Assembly: GCF_002937115.1 (NCBI RefSeq)
Contig: NZ_NHRY01000263.1
Location: 58,943 to 122,942, forward strand
Source of the DNA: Rhodopila globiformis
GTDB taxonomy: Bacteria > Pseudomonadota > Alphaproteobacteria > Acetobacterales > Acetobacteraceae
DNA length: 64,000 nt
Direction: 5' to 3'
The position numbers and the translations under genes are program-made. This document shows positions 17,253-25,947 of the stretch, piece by piece. A model generated the notes under the pieces. It saw nothing but the letters and a program-made list of their open reading frames with translations. It was not told the origin of the DNA and ran no database searches. The stretch's first letter is position 1; every line of letters starts with the position of its first letter.

Positions 17253-18272
17253 CTACGCCGCGAAGCCTTCCAGCACGATCTTGCCGCGCGCCCGCCCGCT
17301 TTCGATCAGCGCATGCGCCCGCTTCAGGTTTGCCGCGTTGATGAGGCCGAAATTCTCCCCGAGCGTGGTCCGGAGCTGCCCCTCGTCCACCAGCCGCGCG
17401 ACCTCGTTCAGCAGCGCGTTCTGCGCGTCCATGTCCGGGGTGTGGAACATCGGCCGGGTGAACATGAACTCCCAGTGCACCGAGACGCTTTTTCGCTTGA
17501 ACGGCATGATGTCCAGCGTCGCCGGATCGTCGATCAGGGCGAAGCGGCCCTGCGGCGCGATCAGCGTGGTGACCTCGGCCAGGTGCTGGCCGGTGCCGGT
17601 GGTCGAGAACACGAAACCCGGCGCGCCAAGCCCCAGCGCCGCGACCTGCGCGGCCAACGGCTTGCCGTGATCGACCACATGGTGGGCGCCGAGATCGCGC
17701 ACCCAGGCCTGCGTCTCGGGCCGTGAAGCGGTGGCGATGACCGTCAGGCCGGTCAGGCGGCGGGCAAGCTGGATCGCAATCGACGCGACGCCGCCGGCGC
17801 CGCCGATGATCAGGATCGCCTCGGCCGCGCCCGGCACCGGCCGGCGGACGTCCAGGCGGTCGAACAGGGTTTCCCAGGCGGTGATCGCGGTCAGCGGCAG
17901 GGCGGCGGCCTGCGCCCAGTCCAGCGACTTCGGCTTGTGGCCGACGATGCGCTCATCCACCAGGTGCAGCTCGGCATTGGTGCCCTGGCGGCTCATGTCC
18001 CCGGCGTAGAACACGGTGTCGCCGGGCTTGAACAGGGCGGCATCCGGGCCGGTGGCGACCACCGTGCCGCTGGCGTCGTAGCCGAGCACGTTCCACGCCC
18101 CCGCCTCGGCCTTCGCCCGGCGCCGGATCTTGGTGTCGACCGGGTTGACCGAAATGGCCTGGACCTGGACCAGCAGGTCGCGGCCGGTTGGCCGAGGTTT
18201 CGGCAGGTTGATGTCAACCAGGGCGTCCGGGGCCTCGATCGGGAGGGAGTCCTGGTAGCCGACAGCACGCAT
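17253..18272 (-). CDS. Zinc-type alcohol dehydrogenase-like / quinone oxidoreductase family protein
   Basis: Medium-chain dehydrogenase/reductase of 339 residues. ATG 18272 follows GAGGATCCCACC. The N-terminal GroES-like domain includes QAISVNPVDTKIRRRA and VLGYDASGTVVATGPDA. The Rossmann part contains ILIIGGAGGVASIAIQLARR. The catalytic-zinc Cys and His ligands of true alcohol dehydrogenases are absent, so this is the zinc-free NADPH quinone oxidoreductase-like branch despite the database-style name. It probably reduces quinones or activated alkenes. It is monocistronic, with 390 bp to the next gene, in which no signal was recognised. Confidence 0.88.
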   Translation of the reverse strand: MRAVGYQDSLPIEAPDALVDINLPKPRPTGRDLLVQVQAISVNPVDTKIRRRAKAEAGAWNVLGYDASGTVVATGPDAALFKPGDTVFYAGDMSRQGTNAELHLVDERIVGHKPKSLDWAQAAALPLTAITAWETLFDRLDVRRPVPGAAEAILIIGGAGGVASIAIQLARRLTGLTVIATASRPETQAWVRDLGAHHVVDHGKPLAAQVAALGLGAPGFVFSTTGTGQHLAEVTTLIAPQGRFALIDDPATLDIMPFKRKSVSVHWEFMFTRPMFHTPDMDAQNALLNEVARLVDEGQLRTTLGENFGLINAANLKRAHALIESGRARGKIVLEGFAA

Positions 18273-18664
18273 GGTGGGATCCTCGATGACGGCGCCGGCA
18301 GTTGTCGGCTGACAGGAAAGTCCTTGCCGTGATGATAGACCCGTTCCAACGACAATAAAATCCTTCCAGGCTGGCTGAAGCCCCGACCCTGCTCCGGGCC
18401 TGCGTGGACTGCTGCCGTGGCTACCCGCGCAGCCTGCTGGCCAAGCGGAAGTGCAACGAAGTCGCTACGTCCCGGAACGCCGCAGCGGGAGCCGGCACCG
18501 AGGCCGTCGAACATGGCAGCGCCCGCCTCCGATGCCACTCGCGGAGGCCCGGGTTGCGCCGCTGCGCTATATCCTGTTAAATATGGCGCCACGGCTGTGG
18601 CGGGCCCTTCGGCTCATCCGGCCGGGACCGTCGCGGAAGCAGGGCTGAACCAGGCGGGGGCGAC

Positions 18665-19012
18665 ATGATCGACGCGGCGGAACTGCTCGATGTGCGCCTT
18701 TCGGCGGACGGCAAGTGCCTCCGGCTCCGGCTGCGCGACCGGAAGGGGCAGACGGTTGCGCTGTCGTTGCCGGCAGGCTGCCTGAACAGTCTGCTCCGCG
18801 CAATACCGGAACAGTCTTTCAGCGGGACGATTCATCCGCTCGACAGCTGGAACCTTGAGCGCCCCGACGCCGGGCAGGATCTGGTCCTGACGCTGCGGAC
18901 GCCCGAGGGGCAGGCGGTATGTTTCGCCCTGAAGCCCTGGCAGATCGACGGGATGGCAACAATCGCGGCCTATGGGCGCGCGGGACAGGCACCCGGGCCG
19001 AAACTGCACTGA
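18665..19012 (+). CDS. Hypothetical protein
   Basis: Protein of 115 residues that I do not recognise. ATG 18665 is preceded by a G-rich stretch (GGCGGGGGCGAC) that could serve as ribosome site. Sequence starts MIDAAELLDVRLSADGKCLR and contains alternating hydrophobic strands (LRLRLRDRKGQTVALSLPAG, DLVLTLRTPEGQAVCFALKP), suggesting a small beta-rich cytosolic domain. There is no signal peptide or membrane helix. Codon use is like its neighbours, so it is probably real. It stands alone. Confidence 0.6.
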   Translation: MIDAAELLDVRLSADGKCLRLRLRDRKGQTVALSLPAGCLNSLLRAIPEQSFSGTIHPLDSWNLERPDAGQDLVLTLRTPEGQAVCFALKPWQIDGMATIAAYGRAGQAPGPKLH

Positions 19013-19354
19013 CCGGAAGCGAAGGCCGCGGCAACTGACGTATCGACAGATGCTGGGCCCGGACGGCTGGCAACCGGAGACCGTTGCCTCGCCGCGCCTG
19101 TGCGCCGTGCTGGTTCCGAGTGAAGCCGGCAGGAAGAAGTTCGCCGACGTACGAACACCGGCCGCCGACGTACATCCTGGTGTAATCCCGACGTCGTAGC
19201 CCGGTCTGGGCTGCGGGAAAGCCGCCACCGTACGCGCTCGGCGACCTGTTAGGGAGGCATCAACAGCGCGAGACGTATGCGCCGGGCCGCCCCATGCGTA
19301 TCAGGATAAGACAACGGCTGGAGAAGGATTTGGCGCCGCGGCCGTTCCCTCTCC

Positions 19355-19433
19355 GTCATGGCCGGGCGTGTCCCGGCCATCCACCCCCGCCGTTCGTGCG
19401 CAGATGGCCGGGACATGCCCGACCACGATGATA
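19355..19433. repeat. Partial palindromic repeat of the GTCATGGCCGGGCGTGTCCC type
   Basis: Contains GTCATGGCCGGGCGTGTCCC and, in inverse order, GATGGCCGGGACATGCCCG. This is the same outer module that flanks the family A composites at 50.5 and 55.2 kb. It lies in the 470-bp gap between the hypothetical gene and the ModE-like regulator, which otherwise shows nothing. Confidence 0.6.
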
Positions 19434-19482
19434 GGGAGAAGACCTCGCTCCGCCGGGCATGACGAAGCGGCAACGACTGTGC

Positions 19483-19932
19483 CTATTTCAGCGCCACCGC
19501 GGCGCCGGCCTGCGAGCCACGTTTCTTCGCCGTGCAGTCCTGCGAACCGATATCCGCGTCGATCACGCCGCAGCCTGCTGCCGGTCCTGGCTCCGTCGCC
19601 AGCAACTGGGTCAGGGCGAGAAGGTCGCCGGCGAACATGATCTTCGCTTTCGTTTCCACCGCGCGGAATATGTCCAGCACGGCCCGCCCGGTCGGCGTCA
19701 GCGAGGCACTGCCGCCGCGCCGGCCGCCGACGACCCGCACCACCAGCGGCTCCTGGAAGTAGCCGTTCATGCTTTCCAGCAACTTCCAGGCGTTCGGGTA
19801 GGCCATGCCCATTGAGCGGGCGGCGGCGGCAATCGAGCCGAAACGGTCGACGCCTTCCAGCAACGCCATCTTGCCGGGGCCGATCAGCGGCAGGATGCGC
19901 ACCTGGACGCTCAGCTCCGGTCGATCGGCCAT
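19483..19932 (-). CDS. ModE-like winged helix-turn-helix regulator
   Basis: DNA-binding protein of 149 residues with the N-terminal domain of ModE/LysR type (about residues 5-105). PGKMALLEGVDRFGSIAAAA is the first helix pair, followed by the recognition helix MGMAYPNAWKLLESMNGYF and the wing VRVVGGRRGGSASLTPTGRA. The molybdate-binding TOBE domains of full ModE are missing; the short tail has a Cys pair. It starts 191 bp from the divergent hyuA-like gene and may control it, which is inference from position only. Confidence 0.82.
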   Translation of the reverse strand: MADRPELSVQVRILPLIGPGKMALLEGVDRFGSIAAAARSMGMAYPNAWKLLESMNGYFQEPLVVRVVGGRRGGSASLTPTGRAVLDIFRAVETKAKIMFAGDLLALTQLLATEPGPAAGCGVIDADIGSQDCTAKKRGSQAGAAVALK

Positions 19933-20123
19933 GCGGGACTATCCTGTCGGTGGTGCCGATCCCCTAACGAGACCGCCGGGACCCGTCAAGAAACCTGTCG
20001 AGGCGCTTCCGGCAGGCCCCTCGGCCGGATCAAACCTCCCGCAGGTCCAGCGCCCAGCCGGACGCGCGGAGGCAGCAGCGCCGGCAGCGTTGCGCCACCC
20101 CGGAAGCCGGCTAATCTGTCGCC

Positions 20124-22169
20124 ATGACGTACACGATCGGCATCGACGTCGGCGGCACCTTCACCGATATCGTCGTCTCCGGCGACGGTGGCGGAACGAT
20201 CACCGCCAAGTCCACCACCACGCCGGCGGATCAATCCGATGGCGTGCTGGAGGGGATCGCGCTGGCCGCGCAACGCCTCGGCCTGACCACCACGGACCTG
20301 CTGGGCCGCGCCTCCCGCATCGTCCACGGCACCACCGTCGCCACCAATGCGCTGCTGGAGGGAAAGACTGCCCCCGCCGGCATGCTGACCACCGCCGGGC
20401 ATCGTGACGTCATCGAAATGCGCGAGGGGCTGAAGCCGGACCGCTACAACCTGCGCATGGCGCCGCCGCCCCCGCTCGTCCCCCGCCGCCTGCGCCTGCC
20501 GGTCACCGAGCGGGTCCGCGCCGACGGAACGGTGGAAGTTCCGCTCGACACCGCCTCGCTCGACACCGCCATCGACCAACTGGAACGGGGCGGCGTCCAG
20601 ACCGTCGCCATCTGCTTCCTGCACGCCTGGCGCAACCCGGGCCACGAGCATCAGGCCGCCGAGGCCGTTCGCCGTCGCCTGCCCGGCGCCTACGTCACCA
20701 CGTCCTTCGACGTGCTGCCGCAGATCAAGGAGTTCGAGCGCTTCTCCACCACCATCGCCAATGCCGCGGTCGGCCCGGTGATCCAGCACTACCTCGGCCG
20801 CCTGGGATCCCGGCTGAAGGAGGCCGGATTTGCCGGCGAACTGCTGGTGATCCTGTCGCACGGCGGCGTCGCCTCGGTGGCCGAGGCGACACGGCTGGCG
20901 GCCGGCACCGCCCTGTCGGGCCCGGCGGGCGGCGTGGCGGCGGCGGTGGCCCTGTCGCGAACGGGCCTCGCGCCGGACATCATCGGCTTCGACATGGGCG
21001 GCACCTCGACCGACATTGCCGTGGTGCGCGGCGGGCAACCCGGCCTGTCCGGCGACAAGTCCGTCGCCACCGCGCGCATCGCACTGCCAAGCCTGGACAT
21101 CGTGACGCTCGGGGCCGGCGGCGGTTCCATCGGCCACCTGGACCGGTCCGGCCTGCTGGCGGTGGGGCCGCAAAGCGCCGGGGCGGACCCCGGGCCGGCC
21201 TGCTACGGCCAGGGCGGGCAGGGCGCGACGGTGACCGACGCCAACCTGGTGCTTGGCTATCTCGACGCGGCGAACTTCCTCGGCGGCCGCCGGCGGCTGG
21301 ATGGGGACGCGGCCACCGGCGTGGTGGCGGCGCTGGCGGCGGAGCTTGGCATCGAAACCACCGCCGCCGCTTCCGGCATCCACCGCCTGGTCAACAGCCG
21401 CATGGCGGACGGCGTGCGGGTCGCGACCGTGCGGCGCGGGGTCGATCCGCGTGGCTACACTTTGCTCGCGTTCGGCGGCGCGGCCGGGCTGCACGTCACC
21501 GCCGTGGCGGAGGCGCTGGGGATTGCGCGGGTGGTGGTGCCGCTGGCGGCCTCGGTGCTGTCGGCCTGGGGCATGCTGAACACCGACCTGCGGATCGAGC
21601 TGAGCCGCAGCCTGGGGCAGACCGGCGGGATCGACACCGCGGCATTGCAGGCCGCCTTCGCCGCGATGGAGGACGAGGGCCGCGCCCGGCTGGCCTGGTT
21701 CGAAGGCGACGTCGTGCTCCGCCCGTCGGCCGACATGCGCTATGGCGAGCAGGTGTTCGAGATCCCCGTCGCGCTGGATGACGTCGACTGGCGCTCCGGC
21801 ACCCTGGCCGCCGACATCGCCGAGCGCTTCCACGCGGCGCACGAGCGGCTGTACACCTACGCCCTGCGCGGCCAGGACGTGGTGGTGGTCAACGCCCGCC
21901 TGTCGGCCATCGGCCGCCTGCCGGCGATCGCGGCGGCGGCATCCGTGCCATCCGCCGCAGCCGCCGCGCCGAAGGGGACGCGGCGGATTTATCTCGATGG
22001 GTGGGTGACGGTGCCGGTCTTCGATTTCCCAGCGCTCGGCGCGGGCCAGGCGATAGCCGGACCGGCGATCATCGAGTCCGACACTACCACCGTCCTGCTG
22101 CGCCCGGACGACACGGCACGCATGGACCCGCGCGGCTGGCTGGACATGGCGATCAGCCTGCCGGACTGA
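20124..22169 (+). CDS. HyuA-type hydantoinase/5-oxoprolinase family subunit
   Basis: ATP-dependent ring-opening amidohydrolase subunit of 681 residues. The N-terminal ATPase signature IGIDVGGTFTDIVV is at residues 5-18, followed by RIVHGTTVATNALLEGKTAP, LSHGGVASVAEATRLA and the second actin-like site GFDMGGTSTDIAVVRGG. Length matches HyuA and the A half of oxoprolinase. The usual HyuB-type partner is not downstream: an OsmC gene on the opposite strand follows after 16 bp. The partner may therefore be elsewhere, or this protein may act on another substrate such as N-methylhydantoin or acetone-type carboxylation. ATG at 20124. Confidence 0.88.
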   Translation: MTYTIGIDVGGTFTDIVVSGDGGGTITAKSTTTPADQSDGVLEGIALAAQRLGLTTTDLLGRASRIVHGTTVATNALLEGKTAPAGMLTTAGHRDVIEMREGLKPDRYNLRMAPPPPLVPRRLRLPVTERVRADGTVEVPLDTASLDTAIDQLERGGVQTVAICFLHAWRNPGHEHQAAEAVRRRLPGAYVTTSFDVLPQIKEFERFSTTIANAAVGPVIQHYLGRLGSRLKEAGFAGELLVILSHGGVASVAEATRLAAGTALSGPAGGVAAAVALSRTGLAPDIIGFDMGGTSTDIAVVRGGQPGLSGDKSVATARIALPSLDIVTLGAGGGSIGHLDRSGLLAVGPQSAGADPGPACYGQGGQGATVTDANLVLGYLDAANFLGGRRRLDGDAATGVVAALAAELGIETTAAASGIHRLVNSRMADGVRVATVRRGVDPRGYTLLAFGGAAGLHVTAVAEALGIARVVVPLAASVLSAWGMLNTDLRIELSRSLGQTGGIDTAALQAAFAAMEDEGRARLAWFEGDVVLRPSADMRYGEQVFEIPVALDDVDWRSGTLAADIAERFHAAHERLYTYALRGQDVVVVNARLSAIGRLPAIAAAASVPSAAAAAPKGTRRIYLDGWVTVPVFDFPALGAGQAIAGPAIIESDTTTVLLRPDDTARMDPRGWLDMAISLPD

Positions 22170-22185
22170 CCGCCGTCCTGCCCGA

Positions 22186-22689
22186 TCAGGCGATTTCCAT
22201 CGTAACCTTCGGCGGCGTCTTGAGCGTCTGCAGGATCACGCAGTACCGCTCGGTCGTCTGGATCATCCGTTCCAGCTTCGGCCGATCGGCGTCGCAGTCG
22301 ACGTCGAAGCGGAGGGTGATGTCGGTCAGGCCGACCGGGGCGGAGCGGTCCACGCCCAGCGTGCCGCGCGCGTCCCAGACGCCTTCCGCAATAACCTTGC
22401 CGCCGCGGATGGTCACGCCCATGGCCGTCGCCACGGCGCGCAGCGTGACGCCGGCGCAGCCGACCAGCGCCTCCAGCAGCATGTCGGCGGAACAGGCCAG
22501 CGCGCCGGACCCGCCGCCGGCCTTGTGCAGCCCGGCCGTGGTCTTGCCGTGCCAGGCATCCACGACGATGGCGATGTCGTTGGGGTCGAGGCTGCCCTCG
22601 GCGCGGGCGGGGACGCGGGCCGCGTCCGGCTGGTCGCGGTACAGTTGCTTCAGCGGCGCCTGGACGGCGCGCAAATCGTCAGCGTTCAT
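22186..22689 (-). CDS. OsmC-family protein
   Basis: OsmC/Ohr-fold protein of 167 residues. Ser/Cys-type active site: SADMLLEALVGCAGVTLRAV carries the reactive Cys, while the second family Cys appears as ERYCVILQTLK near the C-terminus. Members reduce organic peroxides with thiol partners. ATG 22689 has AAGGAAATC upstream, overlapping the previous stop region. It is the last gene of a three-gene minus-strand operon after the LLM monooxygenase and the metallo-hydrolase (9-bp gap), which suggests a role in dealing with an oxidised product of those enzymes. Confidence 0.88.
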   Translation of the reverse strand: MNADDLRAVQAPLKQLYRDQPDAARVPARAEGSLDPNDIAIVVDAWHGKTTAGLHKAGGGSGALACSADMLLEALVGCAGVTLRAVATAMGVTIRGGKVIAEGVWDARGTLGVDRSAPVGLTDITLRFDVDCDADRPKLERMIQTTERYCVILQTLKTPPKVTMEIA

Positions 22690-22698
22690 AAGATTTCC

Positions 22699-23493
22699 TT
22701 ACTGCAAAGGCGGGACGTCAAGCCGGACGGCGATGCCCTCCAGGTCATGCGACACCGGCGGATATCGTTTCATGACCAATGGATCGTGCCCCGGAACGAT
22801 CAGCTCGGGCGAGGCGGCGTGCGCGCGCAGCGTGTCGAACGCCTCCAGCATGTCGCCGACGTGCAGCGCCACGGTGAACGGCCGGCCGGACTCCATGTTC
22901 TCATAGAAATGCGAGACGTCGGAGGCCAGTACGACCACGCCGCGCCGCGTGTTCACCTTGACGAACTGCAAACCCGCGGAGTGCCCGCCCGTCGGCACCA
23001 CGCTGATGCCGGGCAGGATGTCGGCCGGACCGTTGTGATACACCACGCGGCCGTCGAAGTTCAGCCGGACGACGCCGCACACATCGTCCGGCTCGAAGCT
23101 TTTCGCCAGATGCGGGTGGCGCATGTAGCGGCCGGTGGCGTAGTGGATTTCCGGCTCCTGCAGATGGAAGCGGGCCTTGGGGAACCTGGCGAAATTGCCG
23201 ACGTGGTCGTAGTGCATGTGGGTCAGGATCACGTCCTCCACCGAGGCCGGATCGACGCCCAGCAGCGTCAGCGAATCGATCGGGCAGCGTTCCAGCTGCC
23301 GCCCCCGCTTGCCGCCGCTTTCAGCAGTGAACCCGATGTCGATCACCACCGCCCGATCGGCGTTGCGCGCCAGCCAGACGAAATAATCCATTGGCATCGG
23401 CCCGTCATGCGGGTCGCCGCCAATGAAATGGTCCGACCGGTTCGCCGGCCGCGTGGCATAGCGCAGGGCGAACAGTTCATAGTCTGCGGTCAT
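22699..23493 (-). CDS. Metallo-beta-lactamase-fold hydrolase, N-acyl-homoserine-lactonase-like
   Basis: Zinc hydrolase of 264 residues. ATG 23493 is 2 bp past the stop of the LLM gene. The metal motif THMHYDH is at residues 91-97, and GHSAGLQFVKVNTRRGVVVL and ASDVSHFYENM supply the later ligands. The last His is in VPGHDPLVMKRYPPVS. Overall layout resembles AHL lactonases and related lactone hydrolases. The substrate is unknown. In this operon it may open a lactone made by the upstream flavin monooxygenase. Confidence 0.85.
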   Translation of the reverse strand: MTADYELFALRYATRPANRSDHFIGGDPHDGPMPMDYFVWLARNADRAVVIDIGFTAESGGKRGRQLERCPIDSLTLLGVDPASVEDVILTHMHYDHVGNFARFPKARFHLQEPEIHYATGRYMRHPHLAKSFEPDDVCGVVRLNFDGRVVYHNGPADILPGISVVPTGGHSAGLQFVKVNTRRGVVVLASDVSHFYENMESGRPFTVALHVGDMLEAFDTLRAHAASPELIVPGHDPLVMKRYPPVSHDLEGIAVRLDVPPLQ

Positions 23494-23495
23494 GC

Positions 23496-24524
23496 TCAGA
23501 TGATCTCCTGGTGGGCGATGATGTCGGGCATCACGTGCCGGGTAAACAGGTCGATGGAATTCAGCGCCTCGTCGCCGGTGATGTCGCCGAAGGCGAAGCG
23601 GCACAGGATGTAGTTCAGGCCCGCCTCGTCGATCGCCTGCTGCAGGAAGTCGCGCACCTTGTCCGGCGTGCCGGCGACGGCGCGGCCTTGCGCCTCGGCG
23701 TCCTCGAAACGCTCCGGGAAAACCACCTGCGGCGAGGGCATCATGCCGTGGGCGAGCCAGAGTTTCAGGAAGCTGGCGCGCCATTTATCGTAGCCGCGGC
23801 GGGCGATCTGCAGCGCTTCCTTTTCGGTCTCGGCGACGACCACGTGGCGGCCGACGCCCATCAGTGGCAGGTCCGCGGGATCGTTACACAGACGATCCCA
23901 TTCGGCGCGGTAGCGGTCGGTCAGCGCGCGCATGCCGGGGCCCGGCAGGTTGCCGACGACGTTCACCCGGTTCCGTGCCGCCCAGGGAATGGATTCCGGC
24001 CGGGCGAGCCCGTACCACAGCGGCGGATGCGGCCGCTGCACCGGAGTCAGCTCCATCGGCACGTCGCGATAGCGGTAGTAGGTGCCTTCGAAATTCAGCA
24101 CCGGGCCGGTCATGCCGCGCAGGATCACCTCCAGCGCCTCGTTGTACATCGCCGGCGCATGGTCCGGATCGATTCCGTAATATCGCAGCTCGATCGGCGA
24201 GATCCCGCGGCCGACGCCCAGCATGAACCGCCCGCCGCTGAGCTGGTCCAGCATGCAGATTTCTTCCAGCAGCTTGATCGGGTGGTACAGCGGCAGCAGA
24301 TACACCAGCGGACCGAAGCACAGCCGCCACGTGCGCTGCGCCACCGCCGCCAGCCAGACGCCGGGGGCGGGCGCGACGCCCAACGGGGTCGCATGGTGCT
24401 CGGCCACGTGGTAACAGTGGAAACCGGCGCGGTCATAGGCTTCGACCAGTTTCAGCCGTTCCTCGTAGAAGCGGTCCAGCGTTGCCTGGCTGCGGTCCAT
24501 GTGGTCGAAGATGCCGACTTTCAT
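23496..24524 (-). CDS. LLM-class flavin-dependent monooxygenase
   Basis: Luciferase-like TIM-barrel oxidoreductase of 342 residues. ATG 24524 (MKVGIFDHMDRSQATLDRFY) begins right at the family strand. HCYHVAEHHATPLGVAPAPG, FMLGVGRGISPIELRYYGID and PHPPLWYGLARPESIPWAAR are typical flavin and substrate regions. GTPDKVRDFLQQAIDEAGLN is the usual late signature. It likely uses reduced FMN and oxygen to oxidise an organic substrate. It is the first gene of the operon with the metallo-hydrolase (2-bp gap) and OsmC. Confidence 0.9.
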   Translation of the reverse strand: MKVGIFDHMDRSQATLDRFYEERLKLVEAYDRAGFHCYHVAEHHATPLGVAPAPGVWLAAVAQRTWRLCFGPLVYLLPLYHPIKLLEEICMLDQLSGGRFMLGVGRGISPIELRYYGIDPDHAPAMYNEALEVILRGMTGPVLNFEGTYYRYRDVPMELTPVQRPHPPLWYGLARPESIPWAARNRVNVVGNLPGPGMRALTDRYRAEWDRLCNDPADLPLMGVGRHVVVAETEKEALQIARRGYDKWRASFLKLWLAHGMMPSPQVVFPERFEDAEAQGRAVAGTPDKVRDFLQQAIDEAGLNYILCRFAFGDITGDEALNSIDLFTRHVMPDIIAHQEII

Positions 24525-24832
24525 CCGCCCTGTCCTATGCTGTGGCCATGACGATACAGGGGTGCGCGGCCATGACGACAGGGAGACGACCTTGCGCTGT
24601 GTGGCCATTGGCGCCTGTGGGTCCGCATCTTTACAGGAGAACGACAGGCTGCCTTTTCCCGTCCCAGGCCGCCCCACGACGGGTGGGACTGTCGGTGCCG
24701 GCCGGTCCCGGATCCACCGCTGCCACGGCGCCAGGCCGCGCCACGGCACGTTATCGTTGTCATTGTCGTTTCCTCGCCGCCAAGTCCGACTCGTACTCGC
24801 CGGTCAGGCCCTTGTCCAGATCGGCACCGCGT

Positions 24833-25870
24833 TCAGTGCGTCAGCGCGCCGCCTGCCCGCTTCCAGGCATCGAGGCCGCCGTGGATATGGCAGGCCGTCT
24901 CGAGCCCGGCCTCGTGAGCCGCGCGCACCGCCATTGCCGATCGTTCACCGAAGGCACAATAGAACAGTAACCGATGCCCTGTCGTTGCAGCCAACTGCAA
25001 CAGCGTTCCGCCCGGCTGGATCGTCCGGTCCAGGTCACCGTACGGCACATGCAGCGCGCCCGGGATGGAGCCATGCTTCTGCCGCTCGGCCGTCTCGCGC
25101 AGATCGACCAGGATGGTGTCCTGGCTGCCGATCATTGTATGCGCCTGGTCCGCGGTCATGGCCCAGCCCAGCAAGGCGATCTCGTCCTGCGCCAGGCCCT
25201 GCCGCTGGTTGGCGGGAACCGCGACGTCCATCATCTTCGGGTTGGACAGGTTCAGGTTATTCATGATGGCGACGTATTCGTCGACGCTGCTGACCTGCAG
25301 GCGCGGGTTGCAGCGCTTTTCCTCGCCGATGGTGCTGACCGTGTCGCCTTTGTAATCGTGCGCCGGGAACACCATCGTCTCGTCCGGCAGCCGCAGCAGC
25401 CGGTTGAAGATCGACTCATACTGCGCCCGCGGGCAGCCGTTCTGGAAATCGGTGCGGCCGGTGCCGCGGATCAGCAGCGTGTCGCCGGTGAACACGCGGT
25501 CCTGCATCCGGAAGCAGTAGGAATCGTCGGTATGGCCGGGCGTATAGATCGCCTCCAGCTCCAGCCCCTCGATCCGCAGCGCGTCGCCGTCCGCGACGCG
25601 CATCGCCACGACGTCGACGCTCGACTGCTCGCCCATCACCGTAACGCAGCGCGTGGTGTCCCGTAGGGCGCCGAGGCCGGTGATGTGGTCCGCGTGCAGG
25701 TGGGTATCGATGGCCTTGACCAGGCGTAACTCCAGGTCGCGGATCAGTGACAGGTAGCGGTCAACCTTCTCCAGCACCGGGTCGATGATCAGCGCCTCCC
25801 CGCCCCGGCGCGAGGCGAGCAGGTAGGTGTAGGTCCCCGAGGTCGCGTCGAAAAGCTGGCGGAAGATCAT
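24833..25870 (-). CDS. Persulfide dioxygenase-sulfurtransferase fusion (ETHE1-rhodanese)
   Basis: Two-domain sulfur enzyme of 345 residues. Residues about 1-230 are an ETHE1-type metallo-beta-lactamase fold that oxidises glutathione persulfide to sulfite, with THLHADH at 56-62, TPGHTDDSYCF and VFTGDTLLIRGTGRTDFQNG. Residues about 250-345 are a rhodanese domain with active Cys near 305 (FYCAFGERSAMA). Such fusions couple persulfide oxidation to thiosulfate chemistry in sulfide detoxification. The ATG at 25870 opens at the domain start; the longer frame upstream is antisense to the citrate synthase gene. It is followed downstream by 308 bp without a recognised gene. Confidence 0.92.
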   Translation of the reverse strand: MIFRQLFDATSGTYTYLLASRRGGEALIIDPVLEKVDRYLSLIRDLELRLVKAIDTHLHADHITGLGALRDTTRCVTVMGEQSSVDVVAMRVADGDALRIEGLELEAIYTPGHTDDSYCFRMQDRVFTGDTLLIRGTGRTDFQNGCPRAQYESIFNRLLRLPDETMVFPAHDYKGDTVSTIGEEKRCNPRLQVSSVDEYVAIMNNLNLSNPKMMDVAVPANQRQGLAQDEIALLGWAMTADQAHTMIGSQDTILVDLRETAERQKHGSIPGALHVPYGDLDRTIQPGGTLLQLAATTGHRLLFYCAFGERSAMAVRAAHEAGLETACHIHGGLDAWKRAGGALTH

Positions 25871-25947
25871 GGCAATCTCCGTAGCTGCCTGGCAGGGGAT
25901 AATCATGCCACGAACAGCGCGACGGAGGGAATGAACTTCCAGGGTGC

